A stretch of DNA of 10,203 nt from Thermoleophilia bacterium (GCA_014534155.1 JACVSB010000039.1:1-10203), one strand, 5' to 3'; positions 1-7,043 are shown, numbered from the stretch's first letter. Numbers and translations: made by a program. Notes: generated by a model from the letters alone, not told the origin.

Positions 1-709
1 AACGCGTCCCCGCGACCGAGTCGACGACGTCCCAGCGGAAGGCTTCCCGGAGCTCCGACGCCGTCGCCGCCGCTCCCTGCAGCGGGATCGCGAGGAGGGC
101 GAACGCGGCGAGCGCGCCCGCGCAGGCGGCGAGGAGCGTCCAGAGCCGCCGCCCGATCCGCTCGTCGGCCGAGCGCAGCGGGTACAGGAGCGCGGCGACC
201 CCTCCCGCGGCGAGGATGAGGAAGAGGAACTCGAAGAACCGCGCGCCCGTGTACACGGCCGAGGTCGCCTTCGGCGTCCCCTCGAGCACCTGCGCCGCGA
301 TCCCGCTCGGGTGTGCGCCCGGAGCGCCGACGTGGAAGACGAAGGCGCCGTTGATCGGATCGGAGTCGGCCGAGATAGCCCTCCAGGCGACCGTGTACGT
401 CCCGCGCGCGAGCGCGCCCTCGAGGCCGACCGCGACCTCGCGCGAGGACGGGCGCTCGACCTTCCCGGCGTCGACGCGCTTCCCGCTTCCGTCGTAGACC
501 TGAACCGACCCGAGCGCAGTCTCTACCGGCTCGTTGAAGCGAAGGAGCACGCGCGCGGGCGAGCGCTCGACCACGGTGTCGTTCGCGGGCTCGGTCGCGA
601 TCAGGACCGAGTGGGCACGCGCGGCCGGCGCGGCCACGAGCGTGGCGAGCGCAAGGGCGGCGACGGCGATCGAGCGCACGGCTCCCTGCCGTGCCGACGG
701 GCTGAGCAT
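1..709 (-). CDS. copC: CopC-CopD fusion copper-handling protein (N-terminal 236 codons, runs off left edge)
   Basis: The frame is open from an ATG at 709 to the left edge, so the gene is partial at its C-terminus. Residues 1-32 form a signal peptide (Arg12, hydrophobic core 14-27, AxA-like site ARA at 30-32). Cleavage there would leave His33 as the mature N-terminus, the copper-binding position of the CopC family. Residues 33-128 are a CopC beta-sandwich (LRFNEPVE near 56-63, GTYTVAWRAISADSDP at 103-118, GAFVFHVG at 121-128). Hydrophobic segments at about 155-176 and 189-210 begin a CopD-type membrane domain. CopC binds Cu(II) outside the membrane and CopD is thought to move copper across it. 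The canonical DxH motif reads D115-S-D117, so the usual second histidine ligand is absent. A Shine-Dalgarno sequence lies just upstream. It is 49 nt downstream of the 759-1352 gene and probably cotranscribed with it. The CopC domain is clear; the full CopD part lies outside the window. Confidence 0.9.
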   Translation of the reverse strand, partial: MLSPSARQGAVRSIAVAALALATLVAAPAARAHSVLIATEPANDTVVERSPARVLLRFNEPVETALGSVQVYDGSGKRVDAGKVERPSSREVAVGLEGALARGTYTVAWRAISADSDPINGAFVFHVGAPGAHPSGIAAQVLEGTPKATSAVYTGARFFEFLFLILAAGGVAALLYPLRSADERIGRRLWTLLAACAGALAAFALLAIPLQGAAATASELREAFRWDVVDSVAGTR

Positions 710-712
710 TCC

Positions 713-718
713 CCTCCT
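713..718 (-). promoter_or_regulatory. Shine-Dalgarno sequence of copC
   Basis: The minus strand reads AGGAGG here, within a longer purine run, and the last base lies 3 nt before the ATG at 709. The spacing is short for a perfect match, but the strength of the match supports the ATG start. The next in-frame candidate, a GTG at residue 11, would shorten the signal peptide and lies too far away. Confidence 0.6.
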
Positions 719-758
719 CTTCTCGCTGGCCGGCGGCGCTGGAGGCCGCAGGCGACGG

Positions 759-1352
759 CTACGCGGCGGCGAACGCCGGGGGAGCGCGCTGCCCGTGGCC
801 GAACGAGGCGAGGACGCAGGCGGGGAGGACGGAACGAAACGCGAGCGCGCACGGGAACGGCGCCGGCGCGAGCCGCGACCGGAGCGCCGTGCGCAGGCGG
901 TCGACGAGCGCGGTCGCAGCCGCGAGCAGGAGCCGGGCCGCGAAGAAGGCGACGAGCGCGAACGGCAGCTGGAGCGCGAGGCCGAGGACGAAGGTCGCCT
1001 CGAGCGCCGCTGCGTAGGGGAGGCCGCCCGCGTGGAAGAGCCGCTCGACGTGCTCCTGGACGACGAAGCCGAGCGGCGGGACGACGGCGAAGACCCAGAG
1101 CGGCGCGTGGAGCGCGCGGCGGCCGCGCACTCGGTCGAACACCGCTGCGCCGAGGCCTAGCAGCGCGACGGCGGCGCAGACGGCAAGGCAGAAGCGCACG
1201 TGCTGGAGGTACCCGTGGCCCGTCACCTGCATCAGGTGCTCGTGCTCGGCGCTGTGCGGCGCCACGACCCTGTATGCGGCAACGTGCGCGACGATGCTCC
1301 CGACCGCCATCAGGGCGAGACACACCAGCCAGGCGGTGCGGCGGGGGGGCAC
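759..1352 (-). CDS. Histidine-rich multi-pass membrane protein of unknown function, linked to CopC
   Basis: This is a 197-residue integral membrane protein that I do not recognise as a named family. Hydrophobic segments lie at about 7-28, 52-72, 84-100 and 115-148, the last long enough for one or two helices. Between the first two is a loop rich in histidine (H33, H37, H39, H46, H51). Other potential ligands are H23 in the first helix, H101 in the segment VVQEHVERLF (97-106), H107, and H185 in a C-terminal GHGQRAPP stretch (184-191). There are several cysteines (11, 55, 59, 168, 179). It starts 61 nt after the response regulator and ends 49 nt before copC, so a role in copper or another metal, or in haem binding, is plausible by context only. 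The start is a GTG followed by a run of seven C on the coding strand, with no clear ribosome site, so the exact N-terminus is uncertain. Codon use matches the neighbours. Confidence 0.75.
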   Translation of the reverse strand: MPPRRTAWLVCLALMAVGSIVAHVAAYRVVAPHSAEHEHLMQVTGHGYLQHVRFCLAVCAAVALLGLGAAVFDRVRGRRALHAPLWVFAVVPPLGFVVQEHVERLFHAGGLPYAAALEATFVLGLALQLPFALVAFFAARLLLAAATALVDRLRTALRSRLAPAPFPCALAFRSVLPACVLASFGHGQRAPPAFAAA

Positions 1353-1413
1353 GGCGCGCGTGATGGTACGCGATACGGCGTGCGTGACCGCTCGGTTTGC
1401 CCGCCCGAACCCG

Positions 1414-2115
1414 CTACGCCGCCGCGACGAGGCGGTACCCGACGCCCCACACGTTCAGGACGTAGCCGTGCTCGCCGTCGGCGTTCAGCTTGCGGCGTAG
1501 GCGGCTCGCGTGCGAGTCGAGAGTGCGCGTTCTCCCGAGCGAGCGAAAGCCCCAGACGTCGCGCAGCAGCTCGTCCTTGCGGAAGACGCGCTCGGGATCG
1601 CGCGCGAGCGCGACCAGGAGCTCGTATTCCTTCGCCGATAGCGTGACCCGTCGGCCGCCGACGCGCACCGTGCGCGAGGCCGTGTCGATGGTGAGCTCGC
1701 GCACGGCGAGCGTGGAGCGGCGGCGGCCGCTCGATCGGCGCAGGATCGCACGCATGCGGGCCAGGAGCTCCTCGTAGAGGAACGGCTTGCACAGGTAGTC
1801 GTCGCAGCCCCGCGCGAACCCGCGCAGGCGGTCGACGGGGTCGCTGCGGGCGCTCACCATGATCACCGGGACGTCACGGTTCCAGCAGTGCCCGGGCTCG
1901 CCCATGCGAAGGCGGGCGCAGAGCTCGAATCCCGAGGCGTCCGGAAGGACGGCGTCGAGAAGGACGAGGTCCGGCCGCGCCCGCTCGACGAGCTCGAGCA
2001 CGCGTCGGCCCTCCTCCGTCGAGAGGACGTCGAACCCGTCGTCGGGAAGCTGCTGCTCGAGGAACGAGCGCACCCGCTCCTCCTGCTCGACCACGAGAAC
2101 CGCCTCGCGCGCCAT
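1414..2115 (-). CDS. OmpR/PhoB-family response regulator
   Basis: This 233-residue DNA-binding response regulator has a receiver domain at about 4-125 and a winged-helix output domain at about 135-231. The phosphoacceptor is Asp54 (LVLLDAVLPDASG), the switch residue is Ser88 (VSA) and the conserved lysine is Lys110 (CKPF). The output domain has the family's typical ends, with LSAKEYELLVALARDP and the C-terminal VWGVGYRLV hairpin. Two features are unusual. The acidic pair that normally binds magnesium reads Glu10-Gln11 instead of Asp-Asp, and the loop before strand 4 is extended (about residues 71-83, containing His76 and Cys77). No histidine kinase is adjacent; the only kinase seen is at the far right edge, about 8 kb away, so the partner is unknown. 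Its position ahead of the His-rich membrane protein and copC suggests it may control them, which is inference. The start is the ATG at 2115. Confidence 0.93.
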   Translation of the reverse strand: MAREAVLVVEQEERVRSFLEQQLPDDGFDVLSTEEGRRVLELVERARPDLVLLDAVLPDASGFELCARLRMGEPGHCWNRDVPVIMVSARSDPVDRLRGFARGCDDYLCKPFLYEELLARMRAILRRSSGRRRSTLAVRELTIDTASRTVRVGGRRVTLSAKEYELLVALARDPERVFRKDELLRDVWGFRSLGRTRTLDSHASRLRRKLNADGEHGYVLNVWGVGYRLVAAA

Positions 2116-2128
2116 GGCGCCGACGGTA
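2116..2128 (-). promoter_or_regulatory. Possible -10 element for leaderless transcription of the response regulator
   Basis: The minus strand reads TACCGT at 2128-2123, then exactly 7 nt, then the ATG at 2115. TANNNT followed about 7 nt later by the transcription start is the usual actinobacterial -10 geometry, so transcription could begin at the A of the start codon. This fits the lack of a good Shine-Dalgarno sequence. I see no convincing -35 element, and TANNNT is a loose pattern. Confidence 0.3.
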
Positions 2129-2216
2129 TCCCGCCCCGCCCCGAACGCCTAGATGTCCTTTCCGCCGAATGCGTGACGACGCTTCGACAGCGCCTTTCAC
2201 ATCGTCGCGAGCGAAC

Positions 2217-2234
2217 GCGGCCCCGCGGGGCCGC
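2217..2234 (-). terminator. GC-rich perfect palindrome after ubiB, possible terminator
   Basis: GCGGCCCCGCGGGGCCGC is an 18-nt perfect inverted repeat starting 11 nt beyond the UbiB stop codon at 2246-2248. It can form a very stable hairpin at the end of the long operon and before the response regulator. No T-tract follows on the minus strand, so it is not a classical intrinsic terminator. Such U-less hairpins are proposed terminators or mRNA 3' stabilisers in high-GC bacteria. It could also be a protein-binding palindrome. Confidence 0.5.
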
Positions 2235-2245
2235 CGCCCCGGGGA

Positions 2246-3916
2246 TCAGAGCCGGCCGGAGCGGATGACACCCCAGACGAGCCACAGCCCAAGAAGCGTC
2301 GAGAGGCTGAACCCGATCACGGAGATGAAGTGGAGCCCGAAGATCGTCGGCCCCGCCCGCGCGAACAGGCCGATGAGCGCCGAGCCGATGACTCCGCCGA
2401 CCGCAACGATGGCGACGGTCAACCGGTTGAAGACGAGGTCGAGACGATGGAACAGCTCGTCCAGCCCTTCGTGGCGGAACCCGATCTCGACCTGGCCGTC
2501 GCGAACCTGCTCGAGCGTGTCCGAGACCTGGTACGGCGCCTCCAATGCCATCCGGAAGTAGTCCGTCCCGTGCTGGCGCGCCCGGAGCGCGACGCGGCGC
2601 GGCGTGAAGCGCTCCAGCATGAGCTCCCTCGCGTAGGGCCGTGCGACCTCGAAGACGTTGAAGTCCGGGTAGACCTCGAGGCCCACCGAGCCGAGCGTGG
2701 CGATCGCCCGGTCGAGGAGGACGAACCGCGTCGGAAGCTCGAGGCGCATGCGAAAGATGACGCCGAAGACCTCCCGGATCACGTGGATGGGGTCGATCTC
2801 GCTTAGGCGGGCACCGTAGTAGCGGTAGTAGAGGTCACGCAGCTCGCCCGCGAACTCGTCCTCCTGCGCCTTGTCGTAGCGGACGCCGAGCGCAGCGAGA
2901 TCGCGCGGGAGCCGCTCCACGTTCTCGTTCACGATGTCGATGAAGAGGCGGGTCGCCTTCGACATGTCCTCGTCGGTCAACTTGCCGGCCATGCCGAAGT
3001 CGATGAGCCCGATCCGATCCGCGCGGCCGAGAACCATGACGTTCGAGGGGTGCGGGTCCGCGTGGAAGAACCCGTGCCTGAAGATCATCGCCATCCACGC
3101 GTCCGCGATCGTCGTGGCCAGCCGGTTTCGCTCCTCCATCGTGTACGAGGAGAGGTCGAGGTCCTTGAGCTGCACCCCGTCCAGCCGCTCGAGCGTGAGG
3201 ACGCGCGCACCCGAGTACGTCCAGTAGACGCGCGGAATCCGCACGTGCGCGTGGCCGGCGAAGTTGCGGTGGAACTGGTCGGCGTTCCGCGCCTCTGCCC
3301 GGTAGTCGAGCTCCTGGCGGATCGTGCGCGCGAACTCGTCCACGAGGCCGACGGTGTCGATGAAGGAGAGGGCCTTGATGCGGTCGCGCGAGAAGCGGGC
3401 GGCCTGGTACATGAGCTCGAGGTCGGCCTCGATCTGCCTCGGTGCGTCGGGACGCTGGACCTTGACCACGACGAGTCGCCCGTTGGGCAGGGTCGCCCGG
3501 TGCACCTGGCCGATCGAGGCGGCGGCGACCGGCTCCTCGTCGAAGGCGAGGAACGCGCGCTCGAGCGTCAGCCCGAGCTCCTCTTCCACGACCTTGCGAA
3601 CCTCGGGAAACGGGAACGGCCGGACCTGGTCCTGCAGCCCGCGCAACTCGAACACGATGTCCGGCGGGACGACGTCAGGCCGGGTGGAGAGGAGCTGGCC
3701 GAACTTGACGAAGGTCGGCCCCAGTTCGTCCAGCATCGCGCGGACCCGCTGGCCCCGCGAGGAGCCCTGCTCCCAGGGGACCTCGACCTCCTGCTGCCGG
3801 CGTCCAAACCCGTCGCGGCGGCGCGCGTCGAAGACGTAGCCGAAGCCGTGCTTCGCCGCGACCTGTGCGATCTCGGAGAGGCGCCCGAGCTGTCGGACCG
3901 CGGGCCTCGCGCTCAT
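2246..3916 (-). CDS. ubiB: ABC1/UbiB (AarF) family atypical kinase-like membrane protein
   Basis: This 556-residue protein has all the hallmarks of the UbiB/ADCK family: the KxGQ motif (Lys71-Phe-Gly-Gln74), the alanine-rich loop that replaces the glycine loop (AAASIGQ, 131-137), the ATP-site Lys152 (VVVKVQRP), the conserved acidic stretch QELDYRAEA (201-209), the catalytic HADPHPSN (285-292, Asp287 and Asn292) and the metal-binding DFG (306-308). The C-terminus carries two membrane helices at about 500-520 and 527-550, as in bacterial UbiB. Known members have ATPase activity and support quinone biosynthesis or lipid handling at the membrane; the substrate here is unknown and no quinone gene is in the window. 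The start is the first ATG after the upstream stop, 9 nt downstream of the phasin-like gene and in the same frame. There is no visible ribosome site, so translation is probably coupled. It is the last gene of the operon. Confidence 0.95.
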   Translation of the reverse strand: MSARPAVRQLGRLSEIAQVAAKHGFGYVFDARRRDGFGRRQQEVEVPWEQGSSRGQRVRAMLDELGPTFVKFGQLLSTRPDVVPPDIVFELRGLQDQVRPFPFPEVRKVVEEELGLTLERAFLAFDEEPVAAASIGQVHRATLPNGRLVVVKVQRPDAPRQIEADLELMYQAARFSRDRIKALSFIDTVGLVDEFARTIRQELDYRAEARNADQFHRNFAGHAHVRIPRVYWTYSGARVLTLERLDGVQLKDLDLSSYTMEERNRLATTIADAWMAMIFRHGFFHADPHPSNVMVLGRADRIGLIDFGMAGKLTDEDMSKATRLFIDIVNENVERLPRDLAALGVRYDKAQEDEFAGELRDLYYRYYGARLSEIDPIHVIREVFGVIFRMRLELPTRFVLLDRAIATLGSVGLEVYPDFNVFEVARPYARELMLERFTPRRVALRARQHGTDYFRMALEAPYQVSDTLEQVRDGQVEIGFRHEGLDELFHRLDLVFNRLTVAIVAVGGVIGSALIGLFARAGPTIFGLHFISVIGFSLSTLLGLWLVWGVIRSGRL

Positions 3917-3925
3917 GCCATGAGT

Positions 3926-4309
3926 CTAGGCCGGGGAGCCGGGGCGCTCGGGCCGCGCCGGCGCGCGGCCGGAGGTGTCCTCGAGCAGACGCAGCCGGTG
4001 CTCGACCTGGGAGAGGCGGAGCTCGAGCTCCTCCCACTCGCGCCGCGTGACGAGACCGACCTCACGGGCGACACCGGCCAGCCCGCTGGACGTGCGCTCG
4101 CCGAAGCGAAGCGCCTCTCCCCGCCAGCGCGCCGTCGTGTCGTCCACGACCTCGCGCGCCTCCCTTCGGGTCATGCGTCCGCGCCGGACGAGCTCGTCCA
4201 CGAGCTCGTCGGCGCGGTCCTTCGTCAGGGCGACCGCGCCCACGCCGGCGAAGAAGACCTCCTCGGCGAGCTCGCGAAGCCGCCGCTCGGCGTTACCGGG
4301 CGCGTCCAT
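3926..4309 (-). CDS. Phasin-like small helical/coiled-coil protein
   Basis: This 127-residue soluble protein resembles the phasin / polyhydroxyalkanoate granule-associated superfamily. It has an N-terminal helix (RELAEEVFFAGVGAVALTKD, about 12-31), a helical segment with the typical LVDELVRRGRMTRREAREVV pattern (about 36-55) and a C-terminal heptad helix (VTRREWEELELRLSQVEHRL, about 87-106) before a Pro/Arg-rich tail. Phasins coat storage granules, but proteins of this shape also occur without any granule genes, and none are visible here, so granule function is not claimed. The ATG at 4309 overlaps the 3' end of secDF by 17 nt, and the gene ends 9 nt before ubiB in the same frame. A weak GAGG precedes the start. 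A longer start at 4402 would only add a low-complexity shadow of the SecDF tail. Possible roles are an adaptor for UbiB or a lipid-surface protein. Confidence 0.78.
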   Translation of the reverse strand: MDAPGNAERRLRELAEEVFFAGVGAVALTKDRADELVDELVRRGRMTRREAREVVDDTTARWRGEALRFGERTSSGLAGVAREVGLVTRREWEELELRLSQVEHRLRLLEDTSGRAPARPERPGSPA

Positions 4310-7028
4310 GCGGCCTCGTGCGGCGGCGCTTGCGGCGGGCGTCGCGGCGCGCCGCGGCGGCCGAGCGCCGGCCGTCTCCGTCGCCGTCATCCGCCGGCGC
4401 ATCCACGAGCGCGACCGGCACGGGCTCGGGGTCCGCGGCGCGCGCCGCCGGAACCGGCTCGAGAACGTCGAGCTTCTCCTGCAGGCCCGCGTCCTTGCGC
4501 CGGGCGTACTCCGGGTCTCGCTCCTTGAGAATCGTGAGCAACGGCGTCGCGATGAAAATCGTGGAGTACGCGCCCGATCCGACGCCGATCAGGATGGCGA
4601 AGGCGAAGTCCTTCAGCGTCTCGCCGCCGAACACGAGCAGGGAGCCGACCGGAAGCAGCGTGATGAACGTCGTCGCGAGGGAGCGGCGGATCGTCTCCCA
4701 GAGCGACTGGTTCGCGATCGCGGCGAAGCTCGACTTCCGCATGATCTGCACGTTCTCGCGCACGCGGTCGAAGATGATGATCGTGTCGTAGATCGAGTAG
4801 CCGAGGATCGTGAGCAGCGCCGCCACGGTCGAGGCGGTGACCTCCCTCCCCGAGAGCGAGTAGACGCCGATCGCGATCAGGACGTCGTGGAAGAGCGCGA
4901 CGAGGACCGGGATCGCGTAGGCGAACTGGTACCGAATCGTCACGTAGAGCGAGATGAGGAGGAGCGAGAAGACGACCGCGATGACGGCGCCTCTGAGGAT
5001 CTGCCTCGAGAAGCTCGCCGAGACGTTCTTGAAGCCGAAGTTCGAGGCGCCGAGCTCGCGCTCGAGCCGGTTTTGCAGGCGGTCCTGGGCGGCGCGGTCG
5101 AGCGACTCCGTGCGCAGCGAGAAGCTCGTGTAGCGGTCGCCGCGTGCCTCTCCGCGCCCCTGGATGACCGCGCCCGCCTCCCCGAGGGAGGCCGCCTCCT
5201 GGCGGACGCGCTCGACAGGGAGCGCCTGCGCCGTCTCGAACGTCGCCTGGCTTCCGCCGCGGAAGTCGATGCCGAGGTTGAGCCCCCTGATCCCGAGCGA
5301 GAGCGCCCCGACGAGCAGGATGACGCCCGAGATCGCGAACCAGACCCGGCGCTTCCCCATGAAGTCGATGCGCTGCCAGGACGGGATCTTCTGACCGCTC
5401 GCGCCCATGAAGGCGGGGTTGTCGAACCAGCGGAAGCCACCGAGCACGGCGAGGAGCGCGCGGGTCGCGAGGACGGCGGTGACCATCGAGAGGAGCGTTC
5501 CGAGCAGGAGCATGAGGGCGAAGCCGCGCACGCTCCCCGTGCCGATGAGGAAGAGGATGGCGGCCGTGATCATCGTGACCACGTTGCCGTCGACGATCGT
5601 CGAGAAGCCCTTGCGGTAGCCCGCCGCGATCGCGGCGCGCACCGACTTTCCCGCGCGTACCTCTTCCTTGATCCGCTCGAAGATGACGATGTTGGCGTCG
5701 GCGGCGACGCCGATCGTCAGGATGAGGCCGGCGAAGCCGGGCAGGGTCAGCGTGACGTTGAAGCCGAGGATCGTCCCGTACAGGAAGACCCCGTAGACGC
5801 CGAGGCCGACGATCGCGACGACACCCAGGAAGCGGTACACGAGGAGCAGGAAGAGGGCGACCGCGAGGAGGCCGCCGATCCCTGCGAAGAGCGCCTCCCG
5901 CAGGGAGTCCTCGCCGAGCGTGGCCGAGATGTCCATACGCTCGAGCTGCGCGAAGGTGTACGGAAGCGCGCCCGTCTGCAGGACGAGCGCGAGGTCCTTC
6001 GCCTCGCCCACCGAGTCCAGCCCGGTGATCTGGGCCCGGCCGCCCGCGATGCCGTCCGGGTTGTCCACGAAGTCGATGGTCGGGAAGGAGCGGATCTCGT
6101 TGTCCAGCACGATCGCGAAGCGCTGGAGGACGGCCTGCCGCGACTCGTTGTCGGTCGGGACGCCGAGCGTGACGGCCAGCTGCCGCCCGCGCCGCGCGAG
6201 CTCGCGCGTGATCTCGTGGAACTTGTCTCCGCCCGCGTCGGTGAACTCGAGCGTGACGATCGGCTGCCCGCGGTCGAAGTCCTGCTGCGTCCCCTGGAGC
6301 TTCAGGTCCTTCCCGGTCAGCTCGGGGACGGGATCCTTCGAGGCGGTCGGCCGGTACTCGAACAGGTAGTAGTAGGTCCGCATCGGCTGCGTGCCGACGC
6401 CCGGGCAGAGCCGCTGCGAGCGGCCGCAGGTCAGGATCGTGCGACCCTCCGGCACGACGAAGAAGCGGGCGCCCTTGGGCGGGGCGCTCGCGAGCTCGTC
6501 GAGCACGTCGGCGCGCGTGTCCGCCGGGCCCGCGAGGAGCTTCTTCTTGTCCTTCGAGAAGAGGTACCAGGCGTCCGCCGACTCGCCGGGCTTCAGCTTC
6601 CCCGCGGGCGTGAGGAGCGAAGGGAGGGTGTCGCTCGGGATGACCGGGTTCTCCGGCCCGCCCTTCGAGGGCCCGACGACGTCGCCCTCGAGGTCGTAGA
6701 ACTCGAGCTGCGCCGTCGTTCCCACGATCTCGGCTGCGCGCGCCGCGTCGTGGACGCCGGGGAGCTCGATCAGGATCTGGGACGCGCCCTGCTGGCGGAT
6801 CTCGGGCTCGGCGACGCCCAGCTTGTCCACCCGGTCGCGCATGATCTCCATCGAGCGCGCCATGCCCGCTGCGTTCACCTGCTCGCCCTTCGGCGCCTCG
6901 GCCTGGAGGACGATGGCCAGGCCGCCCTGCAGGTCGAGGCCGAGCGTCGGCGAGCGGAAGAGCGAGAGAACGGCGACGCCGGCGACGGCGCCCAGGATCG
7001 CGACGAGGATGAGCAGGTACCTGCGCAT
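4293..7028 (-). CDS. secDF: SecDF fused preprotein translocase subunit
   Basis: SecD and SecF are joined in one 911-residue chain. SecDF uses the proton gradient to pull exported proteins through the SecYEG channel. The first membrane helix is at about 4-24, followed by the DLQGG motif (32-36) and the large external P1 domain to about 375. The SecD membrane block follows (helices from about 378 to 530) with GVAADANIVIFERIKEE (440-456), where Asp444 is the conserved proton-path aspartate. The SecF half starts at about 562, with GIDFRGG (586-592), an external P4-like domain and a second membrane block with GYSIYDTIIIFDRVREN (743-759); Asp748 and probably Arg782 match the other proton-path residues. 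The P1 domain contains a Cys201/Cys208 pair. The C-terminal tail is strikingly basic (887-911). The gene starts 15 nt after yajC without a Shine-Dalgarno sequence, suggesting coupled translation. Some bacteria have separate secD and secF. Confidence 0.97.
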   Translation of the reverse strand: MRRYLLILVAILGAVAGVAVLSLFRSPTLGLDLQGGLAIVLQAEAPKGEQVNAAGMARSMEIMRDRVDKLGVAEPEIRQQGASQILIELPGVHDAARAAEIVGTTAQLEFYDLEGDVVGPSKGGPENPVIPSDTLPSLLTPAGKLKPGESADAWYLFSKDKKKLLAGPADTRADVLDELASAPPKGARFFVVPEGRTILTCGRSQRLCPGVGTQPMRTYYYLFEYRPTASKDPVPELTGKDLKLQGTQQDFDRGQPIVTLEFTDAGGDKFHEITRELARRGRQLAVTLGVPTDNESRQAVLQRFAIVLDNEIRSFPTIDFVDNPDGIAGGRAQITGLDSVGEAKDLALVLQTGALPYTFAQLERMDISATLGEDSLREALFAGIGGLLAVALFLLLVYRFLGVVAIVGLGVYGVFLYGTILGFNVTLTLPGFAGLILTIGVAADANIVIFERIKEEVRAGKSVRAAIAAGYRKGFSTIVDGNVVTMITAAILFLIGTGSVRGFALMLLLGTLLSMVTAVLATRALLAVLGGFRWFDNPAFMGASGQKIPSWQRIDFMGKRRVWFAISGVILLVGALSLGIRGLNLGIDFRGGSQATFETAQALPVERVRQEAASLGEAGAVIQGRGEARGDRYTSFSLRTESLDRAAQDRLQNRLERELGASNFGFKNVSASFSRQILRGAVIAVVFSLLLISLYVTIRYQFAYAIPVLVALFHDVLIAIGVYSLSGREVTASTVAALLTILGYSIYDTIIIFDRVRENVQIMRKSSFAAIANQSLWETIRRSLATTFITLLPVGSLLVFGGETLKDFAFAILIGVGSGAYSTIFIATPLLTILKERDPEYARRKDAGLQEKLDVLEPVPAARAADPEPVPVALVDAPADDGDGDGRRSAAAARRDARRKRRRTRPHGRAR

Positions 7029-7043
7029 GCGCGCGGCGGCCGG

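Noticed and set aside
601..1323. Alternative minus-strand frame overlapping copC and the membrane protein
   Set aside because: It gives an Arg/Pro/Ala-rich product without hydrophobic periodicity. The frames used give a signal peptide, CopC motifs and membrane helices.
311..1363. 350-codon plus-strand frame over the copC and membrane protein genes
   Set aside because: The translation is an Arg-rich low-complexity sequence with no domain pattern, and the minus strand carries a clear CopC domain and a membrane protein.
4310..4402. Longer start for the phasin-like gene
   Set aside because: The added residues are low complexity and shadow the SecDF C-terminus. The ATG at 4309 begins the structured helix.
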